Assembly: GCF_002101815.1 (NCBI RefSeq)
Contig: NZ_LQPM01000021.1
Location: 1 to 63,427 of the forward strand
DNA: 63,427 nt
Source: Mycobacterium paraense
Lineage (GTDB): Bacteria > Actinomycetota > Actinomycetes > Mycobacteriales > Mycobacteriaceae
Direction: 5' to 3'
The position numbers were made by a program, and so were the translations under genes. Within the stretch, counting starts at the first letter, position 1, and each line of letters begins with the position of its first letter. The notes under the pieces were generated by a model. It did not search any database. It was not told where the DNA came from and was given only the letters and a program-made list of their open reading frames with translations. Positions 31,331 to 39,987 of the stretch are shown piece after piece.

Positions 31331-32400
31331 GCCTGCTGCAGCCGCGACTGCTTGTCGGCGGCGGCCAGCGCGTCGAACAACGCGTCGAGGTCGCCGTCGA
31401 GCACCTGATCCAAATTGTGCGCCTTGAAACCGATTCGGTGATCGGTGATGCGGTTCTCCGGGAAGTTGTAGGTGCGGATCCGCTCGCTGCGGTCCACGGT
31501 GCGGACCTGGCTGGCCCGATCGGCCGACGCGTCGGCCAGCGCCTTCTCCTCGGCCAGCGCCTGCAGCCTCGCGGCCAGCACCTGCAGGGCGCGGGCCTTG
31601 TTCTGCAGCTGGGACCGTTCGTTTTGGCAGGTGACGACGATTCCGGTGGGCAGGTGCGTGATCCGCACCGCGGAGTCGGTGGTGTTGACGCCCTGGCCGC
31701 CCTTGCCCGACGAGCGGTAGACGTCGATGCGCAGGTCCGACTCGTCGATCTGCACCTCGCCGACTTCCTCGGGCTCCGGATAGACGAGCACGCCCGCCGC
31801 CGAAGTGTGAACGCGCCCTTGCGATTCCGTCACCGGAACCCGCTGCACCCGGTGGACGCCGCCCTCGAACTTCATCCGCGACCACACCCCGTCGGCGGTG
31901 TCGCCCTTGCTGCCGATGGCCAGCGTCGCGTCCTTGTAACCGCCCAGATCCGAGGTGGTTTCGTCCAGCACCGTGACCGTCCAGCCGTGCCGCTCGGCGT
32001 AGCGGATGTACATCCGGGCCAGGTCGGCGGCGAACAACGCCGATTCCTCGCCGCCCTCACCGGATTTGACCTCGAGCACGATGTCGTCGGCGTCATGGGG
32101 GTCGCGCGGCGCCAGCATGTCGGTGAGCTGGGTGTCCAGCTCGGCCACCCGCGTCTCCAGTTCGGTCACCTCGTCGGCGAAGGACTCGTCGTCGGCGGCC
32201 AGTTCGCGGGCCGTCTCGAGGTCGCCGCGCGCGGCCGCCAGCTTGCGGTAGGTGCCGACGATCGGGGCCAGCCGGGCGAACCGGCGGCCGGCCTTGCGGG
32301 CCTCGTCGGGGTTGCTGTGCAGTTCGGGGTCGGCCAGCCGCTGCTCGAGCTCGGCGTGTTCGGCCAGCAGCACGTCGATGGTCTGCACCGGCTGCGTCAT
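31327..32400 (-). CDS. prfA: Peptide chain release factor 1
   Basis: A 357-residue class I release factor that ends translation at UAA and UAG. The GGQ tripeptide that triggers peptidyl-tRNA hydrolysis is in SSGKGGQGVNTTDSAVRITH. The N-terminal helical domain and the stop-codon reading domain are of normal length. It overlaps prmC by four bases at its 3' end. The 131 bases between it and rpmE hold no clear signal. Confidence 0.97.
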   Translation of the reverse strand: MTQPVQTIDVLLAEHAELEQRLADPELHSNPDEARKAGRRFARLAPIVGTYRKLAAARGDLETARELAADDESFADEVTELETRVAELDTQLTDMLAPRDPHDADDIVLEVKSGEGGEESALFAADLARMYIRYAERHGWTVTVLDETTSDLGGYKDATLAIGSKGDTADGVWSRMKFEGGVHRVQRVPVTESQGRVHTSAAGVLVYPEPEEVGEVQIDESDLRIDVYRSSGKGGQGVNTTDSAVRITHLPTGIVVTCQNERSQLQNKARALQVLAARLQALAEEKALADASADRASQVRTVDRSERIRTYNFPENRITDHRIGFKAHNLDQVLDGDLDALFDALAAADKQSRLQQA

Positions 32401-32531
32401 GTCACTTTTCCCGCCCTGATCGATGGTGACGACCCGCTTCGCCCGGCTGCGCCGCGATTGCGATCGTCACATACGCGAACCGACGCCCGGCCTGTGCGGC
32501 TGTGGGCACAGTTCGGGCGTCGGTAAGCCAG

Positions 32532-32774
32532 CTATTTGTCGGTCGACTCGCCGTTGTCGGCTGCGGCCTTGCGCTTGCCGTAGCGCTTCTCGAAGCGGGC
32601 CACCCGGCCGCCGCTGTCGAGGATCTTCTGCTTGCCGGTGTAGAACGGGTGGCACTGCGAGCAGACCTCGACGACGATGTTGCCGCCGGGCTTGGTGCTG
32701 CGGGTGGTGAAGGTGTTGCCGCACCCGCAGTGCACGGTGGTCTCACCGTAGGCGGGGTGAATATCAGCTTTCAT
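32532..32774 (-). CDS. rpmE: 50S ribosomal protein L31 (zinc-binding form)
   Basis: An 80-residue protein. CGCGN and CSQCHPF supply the four cysteines of the zinc ribbon, so it is the C-plus form normally used in zinc-replete cells. The second ATG of an ATGATG pair (32774) is chosen because GAGGA lies 5 bases upstream of it. The C-terminal tail is basic then polar (FEKRYGKRKAAADNGESTDK). It follows the fadD1-like gene by 147 bases; in M. tuberculosis it directly follows rho. Confidence 0.97.
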   Translation of the reverse strand: MKADIHPAYGETTVHCGCGNTFTTRSTKPGGNIVVEVCSQCHPFYTGKQKILDSGGRVARFEKRYGKRKAAADNGESTDK

Positions 32775-32921
32775 CATGTCCTCTTCGATCGTGTGCGCCC
32801 CGGCGCGAACTCCTGGGACCTGAACTGGTCCTCGGGGTAGTCGACCGTCGATTATGCCAGGTCAACCTACATCTCCCCAAACGCGGAGGCGCCCCCGCGC
32901 ATTCCCGGGCAGGTGCATGGT

Positions 32922-34496
32922 TCATGTGTCGCGGTAGACGCGGCTTTTTGCGCCGCGGGTCCACAGCACGCCGCCGCCGGGGGCGGCGCCGCGGGCGGCC
33001 AGCTCGCGCTTGAGGATCTTGTTGGTCGCCGTGGTCGGCAGCCGATCGGTGACCCAGACGTAGCGGGGCCACGCCTTGGGCGACAGGTCGGGCTGGGCGG
33101 CCAGGAACTGGCCGAACTCCTCGGGCGTCAGCCGCGCGTTGTCGGCCAGCACCATGGCCGCCATGACCTGGTCGCCGACGTGTTCGTCGGGCACCGCGTA
33201 CACCGCGACGTGGCTGACCGGGGGCAACCGCTGCAGGATGCGCTCGATGGGCGCCGTGGTCATGTTCTCGCCGTCGACGCGCAGCCAGTCGCCGCTGCGC
33301 CCGGCGAAGTAGATCCACCCGTCGGCGTCGCGATAGGCCAGGTCGCCGGACCAGAACATGCCGTGCCGCAGGCGCTCGTCGGTGGCCTCCGGGTCGTTGT
33401 AGTAGCCGGCGAACAGGCCGGCGCCGGCGGTGTTGACCAGCTCCCCTATCGCCTCGTCGGGGTTGGTCAGGGCCCCGTCCCCGTCGAAGGCGGCGGGCGG
33501 GCACTCGGCCAGCGTGTCCGGGTTGTAGATGGCCACCCCGGGGAAGCCGCGGCCCAGCGACCCGGGCGGGCAGCCGTCCTCGCGGGTGATGACGATCGCG
33601 GCCTCGGTGGACCCGAAGCCGTCCCACACCGTGCAGCCGAATCGCCGGCTGAACTCGGCGATGTCGCGGTCGCTCGCCTCGTTGCCGACCGCGACGCGCA
33701 GCGGGTTGTCGTGGTCGTCGGGGCGCTCCGGCGTGGCCAGCACGAAGGCCAGCGGTTTGCCGACGTAGTTCATGAAGGTCGCCCGGTAGTGGCGCAGGTC
33801 GGGCAGCAGCCCGGACGCCGAGAACGTCGCGGGGGCCATCGCGGCGCCGGCGCCCACCGCCACGCTCCAGCCCGCGAACAGGGCGTTGGCGTGGAACAAC
33901 GGCATCGACAGGTAGCAGACGTCGGAGGCGTCCAGGCCGAACCGCGCGATCAACGTGGCGCCGGCGAACAGCACGCTCAAATGGGTGACCTGCACGGCCT
34001 TGGGCTCGCCGCTGGTTCCCGAGGTGAACATCATCATGAACGTGTCGGTGGGCGCGACCTCGCGATGCGGGGCCAGCGGCCCGGCGCGCTCCAGCAGCGC
34101 CGCCCAGGACTCGCCGGACACGTCGAACACCTGAACGCCGGGCAGGTCCTGGCCGTCGAGCAAGGCTTTGTGCGCCGGATCGGTCAGCAGGATCTGGCAA
34201 TGGGCGTGCAGGACGTCCCTGGCCAGGGCGGCGCCGCGGCGGGTGTCGTTGACGCCGCACAGGACGTAGCCGCCGAGCGCGGCGGCCGCCATGGCGGTCA
34301 GCATCTCGGGGGTGTTGCCCAGCAGCGCGCCGACGTGCAGCGGACGGTCCGGGTCGGCGGCCCGGATGACGGCGGCCGCGGTGGCGGCGGCGTCGGCCAG
34401 GTACTCGCGCCAGGTCCACACCCGGTCGCCGTACTTCAGCGCCGGCGTGTCCTGGTCTATGCGCTCACGAAGCAGTTGCTGCAGCGTGTCCGCCAC
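32922..34496 (-). CDS. Acyl-CoA synthetase, FadD1/FadD17-like
   Basis: A 524-residue adenylate-forming enzyme that activates a carboxylic acid with ATP and CoA. The P-loop-like motif TFMMMFTSGTSGEPKAVQ is at about residue 150-167. Later motifs are DGFGSTEAAI, SGDLAYRDADGWIYFAGR and the C-terminal Lys region TNKILKREL. The NYVGKPLAFVLATPE stretch marks the FadD1/FadD17 branch rather than the long-chain FadD13 or FadD32 groups. Start GTG at 34496, without a clear ribosome site, 11 bases after rho stops. It sits inside the otherwise conserved rho-rpmE-prfA run. The substrate, perhaps a steroid or medium-chain acid, is not readable from sequence. Confidence 0.88.
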   Translation of the reverse strand: MADTLQQLLRERIDQDTPALKYGDRVWTWREYLADAAATAAAVIRAADPDRPLHVGALLGNTPEMLTAMAAAALGGYVLCGVNDTRRGAALARDVLHAHCQILLTDPAHKALLDGQDLPGVQVFDVSGESWAALLERAGPLAPHREVAPTDTFMMMFTSGTSGEPKAVQVTHLSVLFAGATLIARFGLDASDVCYLSMPLFHANALFAGWSVAVGAGAAMAPATFSASGLLPDLRHYRATFMNYVGKPLAFVLATPERPDDHDNPLRVAVGNEASDRDIAEFSRRFGCTVWDGFGSTEAAIVITREDGCPPGSLGRGFPGVAIYNPDTLAECPPAAFDGDGALTNPDEAIGELVNTAGAGLFAGYYNDPEATDERLRHGMFWSGDLAYRDADGWIYFAGRSGDWLRVDGENMTTAPIERILQRLPPVSHVAVYAVPDEHVGDQVMAAMVLADNARLTPEEFGQFLAAQPDLSPKAWPRYVWVTDRLPTTATNKILKRELAARGAAPGGGVLWTRGAKSRVYRDT

Positions 34497-34507
34497 AGCT
34501 TGCGAGG

Positions 34508-36361
34508 CTAGTCGTTGTCCATCGACCCGGGGGTCGTCTTGGACACCTGCACCAGGAACTCGTAGTTGGTCTTCGTCTTGCGCAGCTGGGACATCAGCAG
34601 GTCGATGGCCTGGTGCGGGTCCAGACCCGACAGCACGCGACGCAGCTTGTGCACGATGCCGAACTCGTCGGGCGACAGCAGCAGCTCGTCCTTGCGGGTG
34701 CCGGACGGGTTGACGTCGACCGCGGGGAAGACCCGGCGTTCGGAGATCTTGCGGTCCAGTTTGAGCTCGGCGTTACCGGTGCCCTTGAACTCCTCGAAGA
34801 TGACCGTGTCACCGGTGGAGCCGGTCTCGACCATCGCGGTGGCGATGATGGTCAGCGACCCGCCTTCCTCGATGTTGCGGGCGGCGCCCAGGAAGCGCTT
34901 GGGCGGATACAGCGCGGTGGAGTCGACACCACCGGACAGGATGCGGCCCGACGCCGGCGACGCGTTGTTGTACGCGCGGCCCAGGCGGGTGATCGAGTCC
35001 AGCAGCACCACGACGTCCTTGCCCTGCTCGACGAGGCGCTTGGCCCGTTCGATCGCCAACTCGGCAACCGAGGTGTGGTCCGACGGGGGCCGGTCGAAGG
35101 TCGAGGCGATGACCTCGCCCTTGACCGAGCGCGTCATGTCGGTGACCTCCTCGGGTCGCTCGTCGACGAGGACGACCATGAGGTGGCATTCCGGGTTGTT
35201 CTTGGTGATCGCGTTGGCGATGTCCTGCAGGATCGTCGTCTTACCCGCCTTGGGCGGCGAGACGATCAGCGCGCGCTGGCCCTTGCCGATCGGCATGATC
35301 AGGTCGATGACCCGGGTGGTCAGCCGGTCGGGCGTGGTTTCCAGCCGCAGCCGCTGGTTGGGGTACAGCGGCGTCAGCTTGGAGAAATCGGGCCGCTTCT
35401 TGGCGTCTTCAACGGAGCCGCCGTTGACGCTGTCCAGCCGCACCAACGGGTTGAACTTCTGCCGCTGGTTGGGCTGTTCGCCGTCGCGGGGCACCCGAAC
35501 CGCGCCCGTCACCGCGTCGCCGCGGCGCAGGCCGTTCTTGCGCACCATGTTCATCGAGACGTAGACGTCGTGCGGGCCGGCCAGGTAGCCGGAGGTGCGC
35601 ACGAACGCGTAATTGTCGAGAACGTCAAGGATTCCGGCGACCGGCTGGACGACGTCGTCCTCGCGCAGCTCGGTGTCGCCGCCATCGCCGGAGCGCTCGC
35701 CGCGCCGCCTGCGGTCGCGGTCGCGGAACCGGCGTCCCCGCCGGCCCTGACGGCCCTCGCCGTCGTCGTCCTGTTGGTTGGAGCCGCCGCGCGATTGCTG
35801 GCCGCCCGAACCCTGGTCGCCGCCGGAGTCCTGGCCCCGCTCTTCGGTCTTGGTGTCGGACTTGGTGTCCTGTTGACCCCCTTGGCGTTTCTCCGCGTCG
35901 GGGTTGCCTCCGCCCTTGCGGTTGCCGGAGTCCTCGCGGTCCTGCTCCTCGGGCGCGCGACCGGGCGACCCCGCGTCGCGGTTGGCGTTGCGCCGTTCCC
36001 GGCGCGGCGCCTCGGTGGAACCGTTCTGTTCGGCTTGCGCCACGGGCGCGTCGGCCGGCGGTTCGGCGGCGGTGTCGGTCTTGTCGGATTTGCCGCCGCC
36101 CTCCGGGGCGGTCGGGGCCGAAGTCCCGTTGGCCTGTCCCCGGATTTCCTTTATCGCGGCGATGAGTTCGTTCTTGCGCATCCCCGACGTGCCCTTGACG
36201 CCGACCTGGTTAGCCAGCGCACGCAGCTCGGGCAGCACCATGCTGGACAGGGAGCCGGTCGAGGCGTTGGTTTTGACATCGGGAGTGTCAGTGGTCACGG
36301 CGTCCGGCACCGGATTGCTGTCGGTGCTTTCGCCCGCCGTGAAGAGGTCCGTATCAGTCAC
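34508..36361 (-). CDS. rho: Transcription termination factor Rho with long N-terminal insertion
   Basis: A 617-residue hexameric RNA helicase. The SAP-like N-terminus is LPELRALANQVGVKG. About residues 75-215 are a disordered stretch rich in Gly, Asp, Gln and Arg (QGRRGRRFRDRDRRRRGERS near its end), the insertion typical of high-GC actinobacteria that aids RNA binding. The RNA-binding cold-shock fold follows (GILDVLDNYAFVRTSGYLAG). The Walker A SPPKAGKTTILQ is near residue 370, Walker B VVLVDERPEEV next, then the Q and R loops. The 267 bases upstream (36362-36628) have no gene and probably form a leader where Rho limits its own synthesis, as in other bacteria. Confidence 0.97.
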   Translation of the reverse strand: MTDTDLFTAGESTDSNPVPDAVTTDTPDVKTNASTGSLSSMVLPELRALANQVGVKGTSGMRKNELIAAIKEIRGQANGTSAPTAPEGGGKSDKTDTAAEPPADAPVAQAEQNGSTEAPRRERRNANRDAGSPGRAPEEQDREDSGNRKGGGNPDAEKRQGGQQDTKSDTKTEERGQDSGGDQGSGGQQSRGGSNQQDDDGEGRQGRRGRRFRDRDRRRRGERSGDGGDTELREDDVVQPVAGILDVLDNYAFVRTSGYLAGPHDVYVSMNMVRKNGLRRGDAVTGAVRVPRDGEQPNQRQKFNPLVRLDSVNGGSVEDAKKRPDFSKLTPLYPNQRLRLETTPDRLTTRVIDLIMPIGKGQRALIVSPPKAGKTTILQDIANAITKNNPECHLMVVLVDERPEEVTDMTRSVKGEVIASTFDRPPSDHTSVAELAIERAKRLVEQGKDVVVLLDSITRLGRAYNNASPASGRILSGGVDSTALYPPKRFLGAARNIEEGGSLTIIATAMVETGSTGDTVIFEEFKGTGNAELKLDRKISERRVFPAVDVNPSGTRKDELLLSPDEFGIVHKLRRVLSGLDPHQAIDLLMSQLRKTKTNYEFLVQVSKTTPGSMDND

Positions 36362-36628
36362 GGATTTCCTTTCTTCCCCCGCTGATCAGGTCATACGGGG
36401 GGTCGTTGCATTCAGCCAAATTGCCGAGTGCGCCCAATCATCGACTCTGCGACGGTGATCGCCCGGGATCAGCGGAGAAGACGGCGAACCTCGTTTACGA
36501 GAAGAATTGGTGTTGTCCTAGCGGCAAGGCAGTATGTGTGCAGATACAGATGCTGCGATTGCTGGACGGCTCCGAGGATAACCCGCATCCCTGTCGGAAG
36601 CAAGCAAACCCTCCGGCCACGCTGTGGA

Positions 36629-37576
36629 TTAACCGGCGACGGTGACGCCCGGGCTCCAGCGAACTCCTTCGCCGGCGGTCATCTTCGTGAGGGTAAATCC
36701 GTGTGCGGCCCCGTACTCCAGCGCTTCTGTGGGTAACTCCGGCTCCGTGCTCAATGCGATGAGGGAGGGACCGGCCCCAGAAAGCGTCGCTGCGACGTTA
36801 TGACGCCGCAGCACCCGCAAATATTCCGCCGATCCCCGCATCGCGGGGGCGCGTTGCGGTTGGTGCAGCACATCCTCGGTGGCCGGCATCAGCAGGTCCG
36901 GCCGTTCGGTGAGGGCGACGACCAGCAGCGCGGCGCGGCTGACGTTGAAACTCGCGTCCTCGTGGCTGACCCGGCTGGGCAGCAGCACGCGGGTCTCCGA
37001 GGTCAGCGAGCGTTCCTCGGGGATCGCGCAGAACAGGTGGATGTCGGGGTGCAGCCGCAGCGACACCGCCGCATACCGGGGCTCGGCGCCGGTGCGGTCC
37101 GTCCACGAAACCACCGCGCCGCCCAGCACCGCGGCCGCGGCGTTGTCGGGATGGCCCTCGAATTCCGAGCACAACTGGATCAGGCGATCGACGCCGAGCG
37201 GCGTCGAATCCGTTTGCGCGACAAGACCATTCACCGCAGCCAGGCCGCCGACGACGGCGGCCGCCGACGATCCGAGACCGCGGGAATGCGGGATGGCGTT
37301 GCGGCAGCGCACCACCAGGCCGGGGGCGTCCACGCCGGCGGCGCGCAGCCCGTGGTGGATGGCGCGCACCACCAGGTGGTCGGCGTCGAGCGGCACCTGC
37401 CCGGCGCCCTCGCCGTCGACCACCACGACCAAGCCGGAATCCGTTGTCTCCACGACGACTTCGTCGCTCAGGCTCAACGCCAGACCGATGCTGTCGAACC
37501 CGGGACCCAGGTTGGCGCTGGACGCCGACACCACGGCGCTCGCCACCAGCCCGGCGGGCAGCATCTGGGCCTTCAT
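36629..37576 (-). CDS. thrB: Homoserine kinase
   Basis: A 315-residue GHMP kinase that phosphorylates homoserine, preparing it for threonine synthase. The first GHMP motif is SASSANLGPGFDSIG and the ATP-binding loop is IPHSRGLGSSAAAVVGGLAA; the third motif is TLSGAGPSLIAL. It is the last gene of the argS-lysA-hom-thrC-thrB operon, starting 3 bases after thrC stops. It follows threonine synthase although it acts before it in the pathway, as in M. tuberculosis. Confidence 0.97.
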   Translation of the reverse strand: MKAQMLPAGLVASAVVSASSANLGPGFDSIGLALSLSDEVVVETTDSGLVVVVDGEGAGQVPLDADHLVVRAIHHGLRAAGVDAPGLVVRCRNAIPHSRGLGSSAAAVVGGLAAVNGLVAQTDSTPLGVDRLIQLCSEFEGHPDNAAAAVLGGAVVSWTDRTGAEPRYAAVSLRLHPDIHLFCAIPEERSLTSETRVLLPSRVSHEDASFNVSRAALLVVALTERPDLLMPATEDVLHQPQRAPAMRGSAEYLRVLRRHNVAATLSGAGPSLIALSTEPELPTEALEYGAAHGFTLTKMTAGEGVRWSPGVTVAG

Positions 37577-37579
37577 TTC

Positions 37580-38662
37580 TTACGCGAGACCCAATCGTTC
37601 GACGACGAGCACAGGGTCCACCGGCAACGGGGACACGGTCGGCATGTCCTTCAGCGCGGTGTCGGGATCCTTGAGGCCGTTGCCGGTCACCGTGCACACC
37701 ACCGTCGACCCGCGTTCCACCCAGCCGTCGTCGACGGCTTTGAGCAGGCCCGCGATGCTGGCCGCGGAGGCGGGCTCGACGAAGACGCCCTCGGAGGCGG
37801 CCACCAAGTGGTAGGCCGCCAGGATCTCGTCGTCGGTGACGGCCAGGAAGCGCCCGCCGGATTGCTCCTGGGCCGCGACGGCGGCCGTCCACGACGCCGG
37901 GGCGCCGATGCGGATCGCGGTGGCGATGGTCTCCGGGTGGCTGACCGGTTTGCCGAGCACCAGGGGGGCCGCGCCGGCCGCCTGGGCGCCCAGCATCCGG
38001 GGCAGCCTGTCGATCAGGCCTTCCTGGTGGTACTCGGTGTAGCCCTTCCAGTACGCGGTGATGTTGCCGGCGTTGCCGACCGGGAGGGCGTGCACGTCCG
38101 GGGCGGCGCCCAGCGCGTCGACGATCTCGAACGCCGCCGTCTTCTGCCCCTCGATGCGCACGGGGTTGACCGAATTCACCAGCGAGATGGTCGGGAAGTC
38201 GGCGGCCATCTTGCGGGCCAGTTCCAGGCAGTCGTCGAAGTTGCCGTCGATCTGGATGATCTTGGCGCCGTGCATCACCGCCTGCGCCAGCTTGCCCATG
38301 GCGATCTTGCCCTGCGGGATCAACACCGCGCAGGTGATCCCGGCGCGCGCGGCGTACGCGGCGGCCGAGGCCGAGGTGTTGCCCGTGGAGGCGCACAACA
38401 CGGCCTGCTGGCCGCGGGCCAGGGCGTCGGTGACGGCCATCGTCATGCCGCGGTCCTTGAAGGAGCCGGTGGGGTTGAGGCCCTCGACCTTGAGATGGAC
38501 GGTGCAGCCGGTCCTTTCCGAGAGCCGGGTCGCGGCGATCAGCGGGGTGCCGCCCTCGAGCAGGGTGACCGGGGTCCAGTCGTCGCCGACCGGCAACCGG
38601 TCGCGGTACGCCGCGATCACTCCCGGCCAGGGTTGATGGGTGGCCGTCCGGGCAGCGCTCAC
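37580..38662 (-). CDS. thrC: Threonine synthase
   Basis: A 360-residue PLP enzyme that turns O-phosphohomoserine into threonine. The PLP lysine is in NPTGSFKDRGMTMA; the phosphate-binding loop is PVGNAGNITAYWKGY; CASTGNTSASAAAYAARAG is conserved. GTG at 38662 overlaps the hom stop by four bases and gives a protein of the same length as the M. tuberculosis enzyme. A longer reading of the frame upstream is antisense noise over hom. Confidence 0.97.
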   Translation of the reverse strand: MSAARTATHQPWPGVIAAYRDRLPVGDDWTPVTLLEGGTPLIAATRLSERTGCTVHLKVEGLNPTGSFKDRGMTMAVTDALARGQQAVLCASTGNTSASAAAYAARAGITCAVLIPQGKIAMGKLAQAVMHGAKIIQIDGNFDDCLELARKMAADFPTISLVNSVNPVRIEGQKTAAFEIVDALGAAPDVHALPVGNAGNITAYWKGYTEYHQEGLIDRLPRMLGAQAAGAAPLVLGKPVSHPETIATAIRIGAPASWTAAVAAQEQSGGRFLAVTDDEILAAYHLVAASEGVFVEPASAASIAGLLKAVDDGWVERGSTVVCTVTGNGLKDPDTALKDMPTVSPLPVDPVLVVERLGLA

Positions 38663-39984
38663 AGGCCGTTTCCTTCCAATCGCAGCACGCTTGTCACGCT
38701 CTGCACGACATCCAAATCGGCCAGCGCATGGACGGTTTCGGAAAGCGCGGCGTCGGTGGCGGTGTGCGTGACCACCACGACCCGGGCTCCCACCCGTCGG
38801 CCGTCCTCGTCCACCATGCCTTCCTGGCGAACCTCGGCGATGCTCACCTCGCGCTTGGCGAATTCCGCGGCCACCGAGGACAACACGCCCGGCTCGTCGG
38901 CGACGTTCATGCTGACGTAGTAGCGGGTGGAGATGAGACCCATTGGGGCGATGGGGAGTTGGGCGTACCGCGACTCCTTGGGCCCGCGGCTGCCCAGCAC
39001 GCGGTTGCGCGCGGCCATCACCAGGTCGCCGGTGACCGCCGAGGCGGTGGGCGCGCCGCCGGCGCCCTGGCCGTAGAACATCAGCCGCCCGGAGGCCGCG
39101 GCCTCGACCACCACCGCGTTGAACGCGCCGTTGACCGTGGCGAGCGGATGTGACAGCGGCACCAGCGCGGGATACACGCGCGCCGAAACCCGTTGCTGGC
39201 CATCGTCTCCGGTGATCCGCTCGCAGATCGACAGCAGCTTGATGGTGCACCCGAGGGCGCGCGCGGACACGAAGTCGGCCGGGGTGACCTTGGTGATGCC
39301 CTCGCGGTAGACGTCGTCGGCGTGCACCCGGGTGTGAAAGGCGATGGATGCCAAGATCGCGGCCTTGGCGGCGGCGTCGTAGCCCTCGACGTCGGCGGTG
39401 GGGTCGGCCTCGGCGTAGCCGAGCGCGCCGGCGTCGGACAGGGCGCTGTCGTAGTCGGCGCCGGTGCTGTCCATCGCGGACAGGATGTAGTTGGTGGTGC
39501 CGTTGACGATGCCGGCCACCCGCAGCACCGTGTCACCGGCCAGCGATTGGGTGAGCGGGCGGATGACCGGGATCGCGCCCGCGACCGCCGCCTCGAAATA
39601 CAGGTCGACGTGGGCGTTTTCGGCCGCCTGCGCCAGCTCCCCGGTCGAGGTGGACAGCAGCGCCTTGTTGGCGGTGACGACGGACTTGCCGTGCTCGAGC
39701 GCGGACAGGATCGCCTTGCGCGCCGGCTCCACCGGCCCCATCACCTCGACGACGATGTCGACGTCCTCGCGGCAGACCAGCTCTTCGATGTTGTCGGTCA
39801 GCAGTCCGATCGGAACGCCGCGGTCGGCGGCGACGCGGCGCACGCCGATCCCCCGCAGCACCAACGGCGCGCCGACGCGGGCGGCCAGGTCCTCGGCGCT
39901 GTCCTCGATGATGCGGACGACCTCGCTGCCGACGTTGCCCAATCCGAGTACCGCTACGCCGACGGCCTTTTCGTCACCGGGCAC
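38659..39984 (-). CDS. hom: Homoserine dehydrogenase
   Basis: A 441-residue NAD(P)-dependent enzyme that reduces aspartate semialdehyde to homoserine. The Rossmann motif is VAVLGLGNVGSEVVRI. The central catalytic region includes GIVNGTTNYILSAM and EADPTADVEGYDAAAKAAIL. A C-terminal ACT domain (STRYYVSMNVADEPGVLSSV) should give feedback control by threonine. The gene, called thrA in M. tuberculosis, lies 3 bases after lysA and overlaps thrC. Confidence 0.97.
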   Translation of the reverse strand: MPGDEKAVGVAVLGLGNVGSEVVRIIEDSAEDLAARVGAPLVLRGIGVRRVAADRGVPIGLLTDNIEELVCREDVDIVVEVMGPVEPARKAILSALEHGKSVVTANKALLSTSTGELAQAAENAHVDLYFEAAVAGAIPVIRPLTQSLAGDTVLRVAGIVNGTTNYILSAMDSTGADYDSALSDAGALGYAEADPTADVEGYDAAAKAAILASIAFHTRVHADDVYREGITKVTPADFVSARALGCTIKLLSICERITGDDGQQRVSARVYPALVPLSHPLATVNGAFNAVVVEAAASGRLMFYGQGAGGAPTASAVTGDLVMAARNRVLGSRGPKESRYAQLPIAPMGLISTRYYVSMNVADEPGVLSSVAAEFAKREVSIAEVRQEGMVDEDGRRVGARVVVVTHTATDAALSETVHALADLDVVQSVTSVLRLEGNGL

Positions 39985-39987
39985 GGG

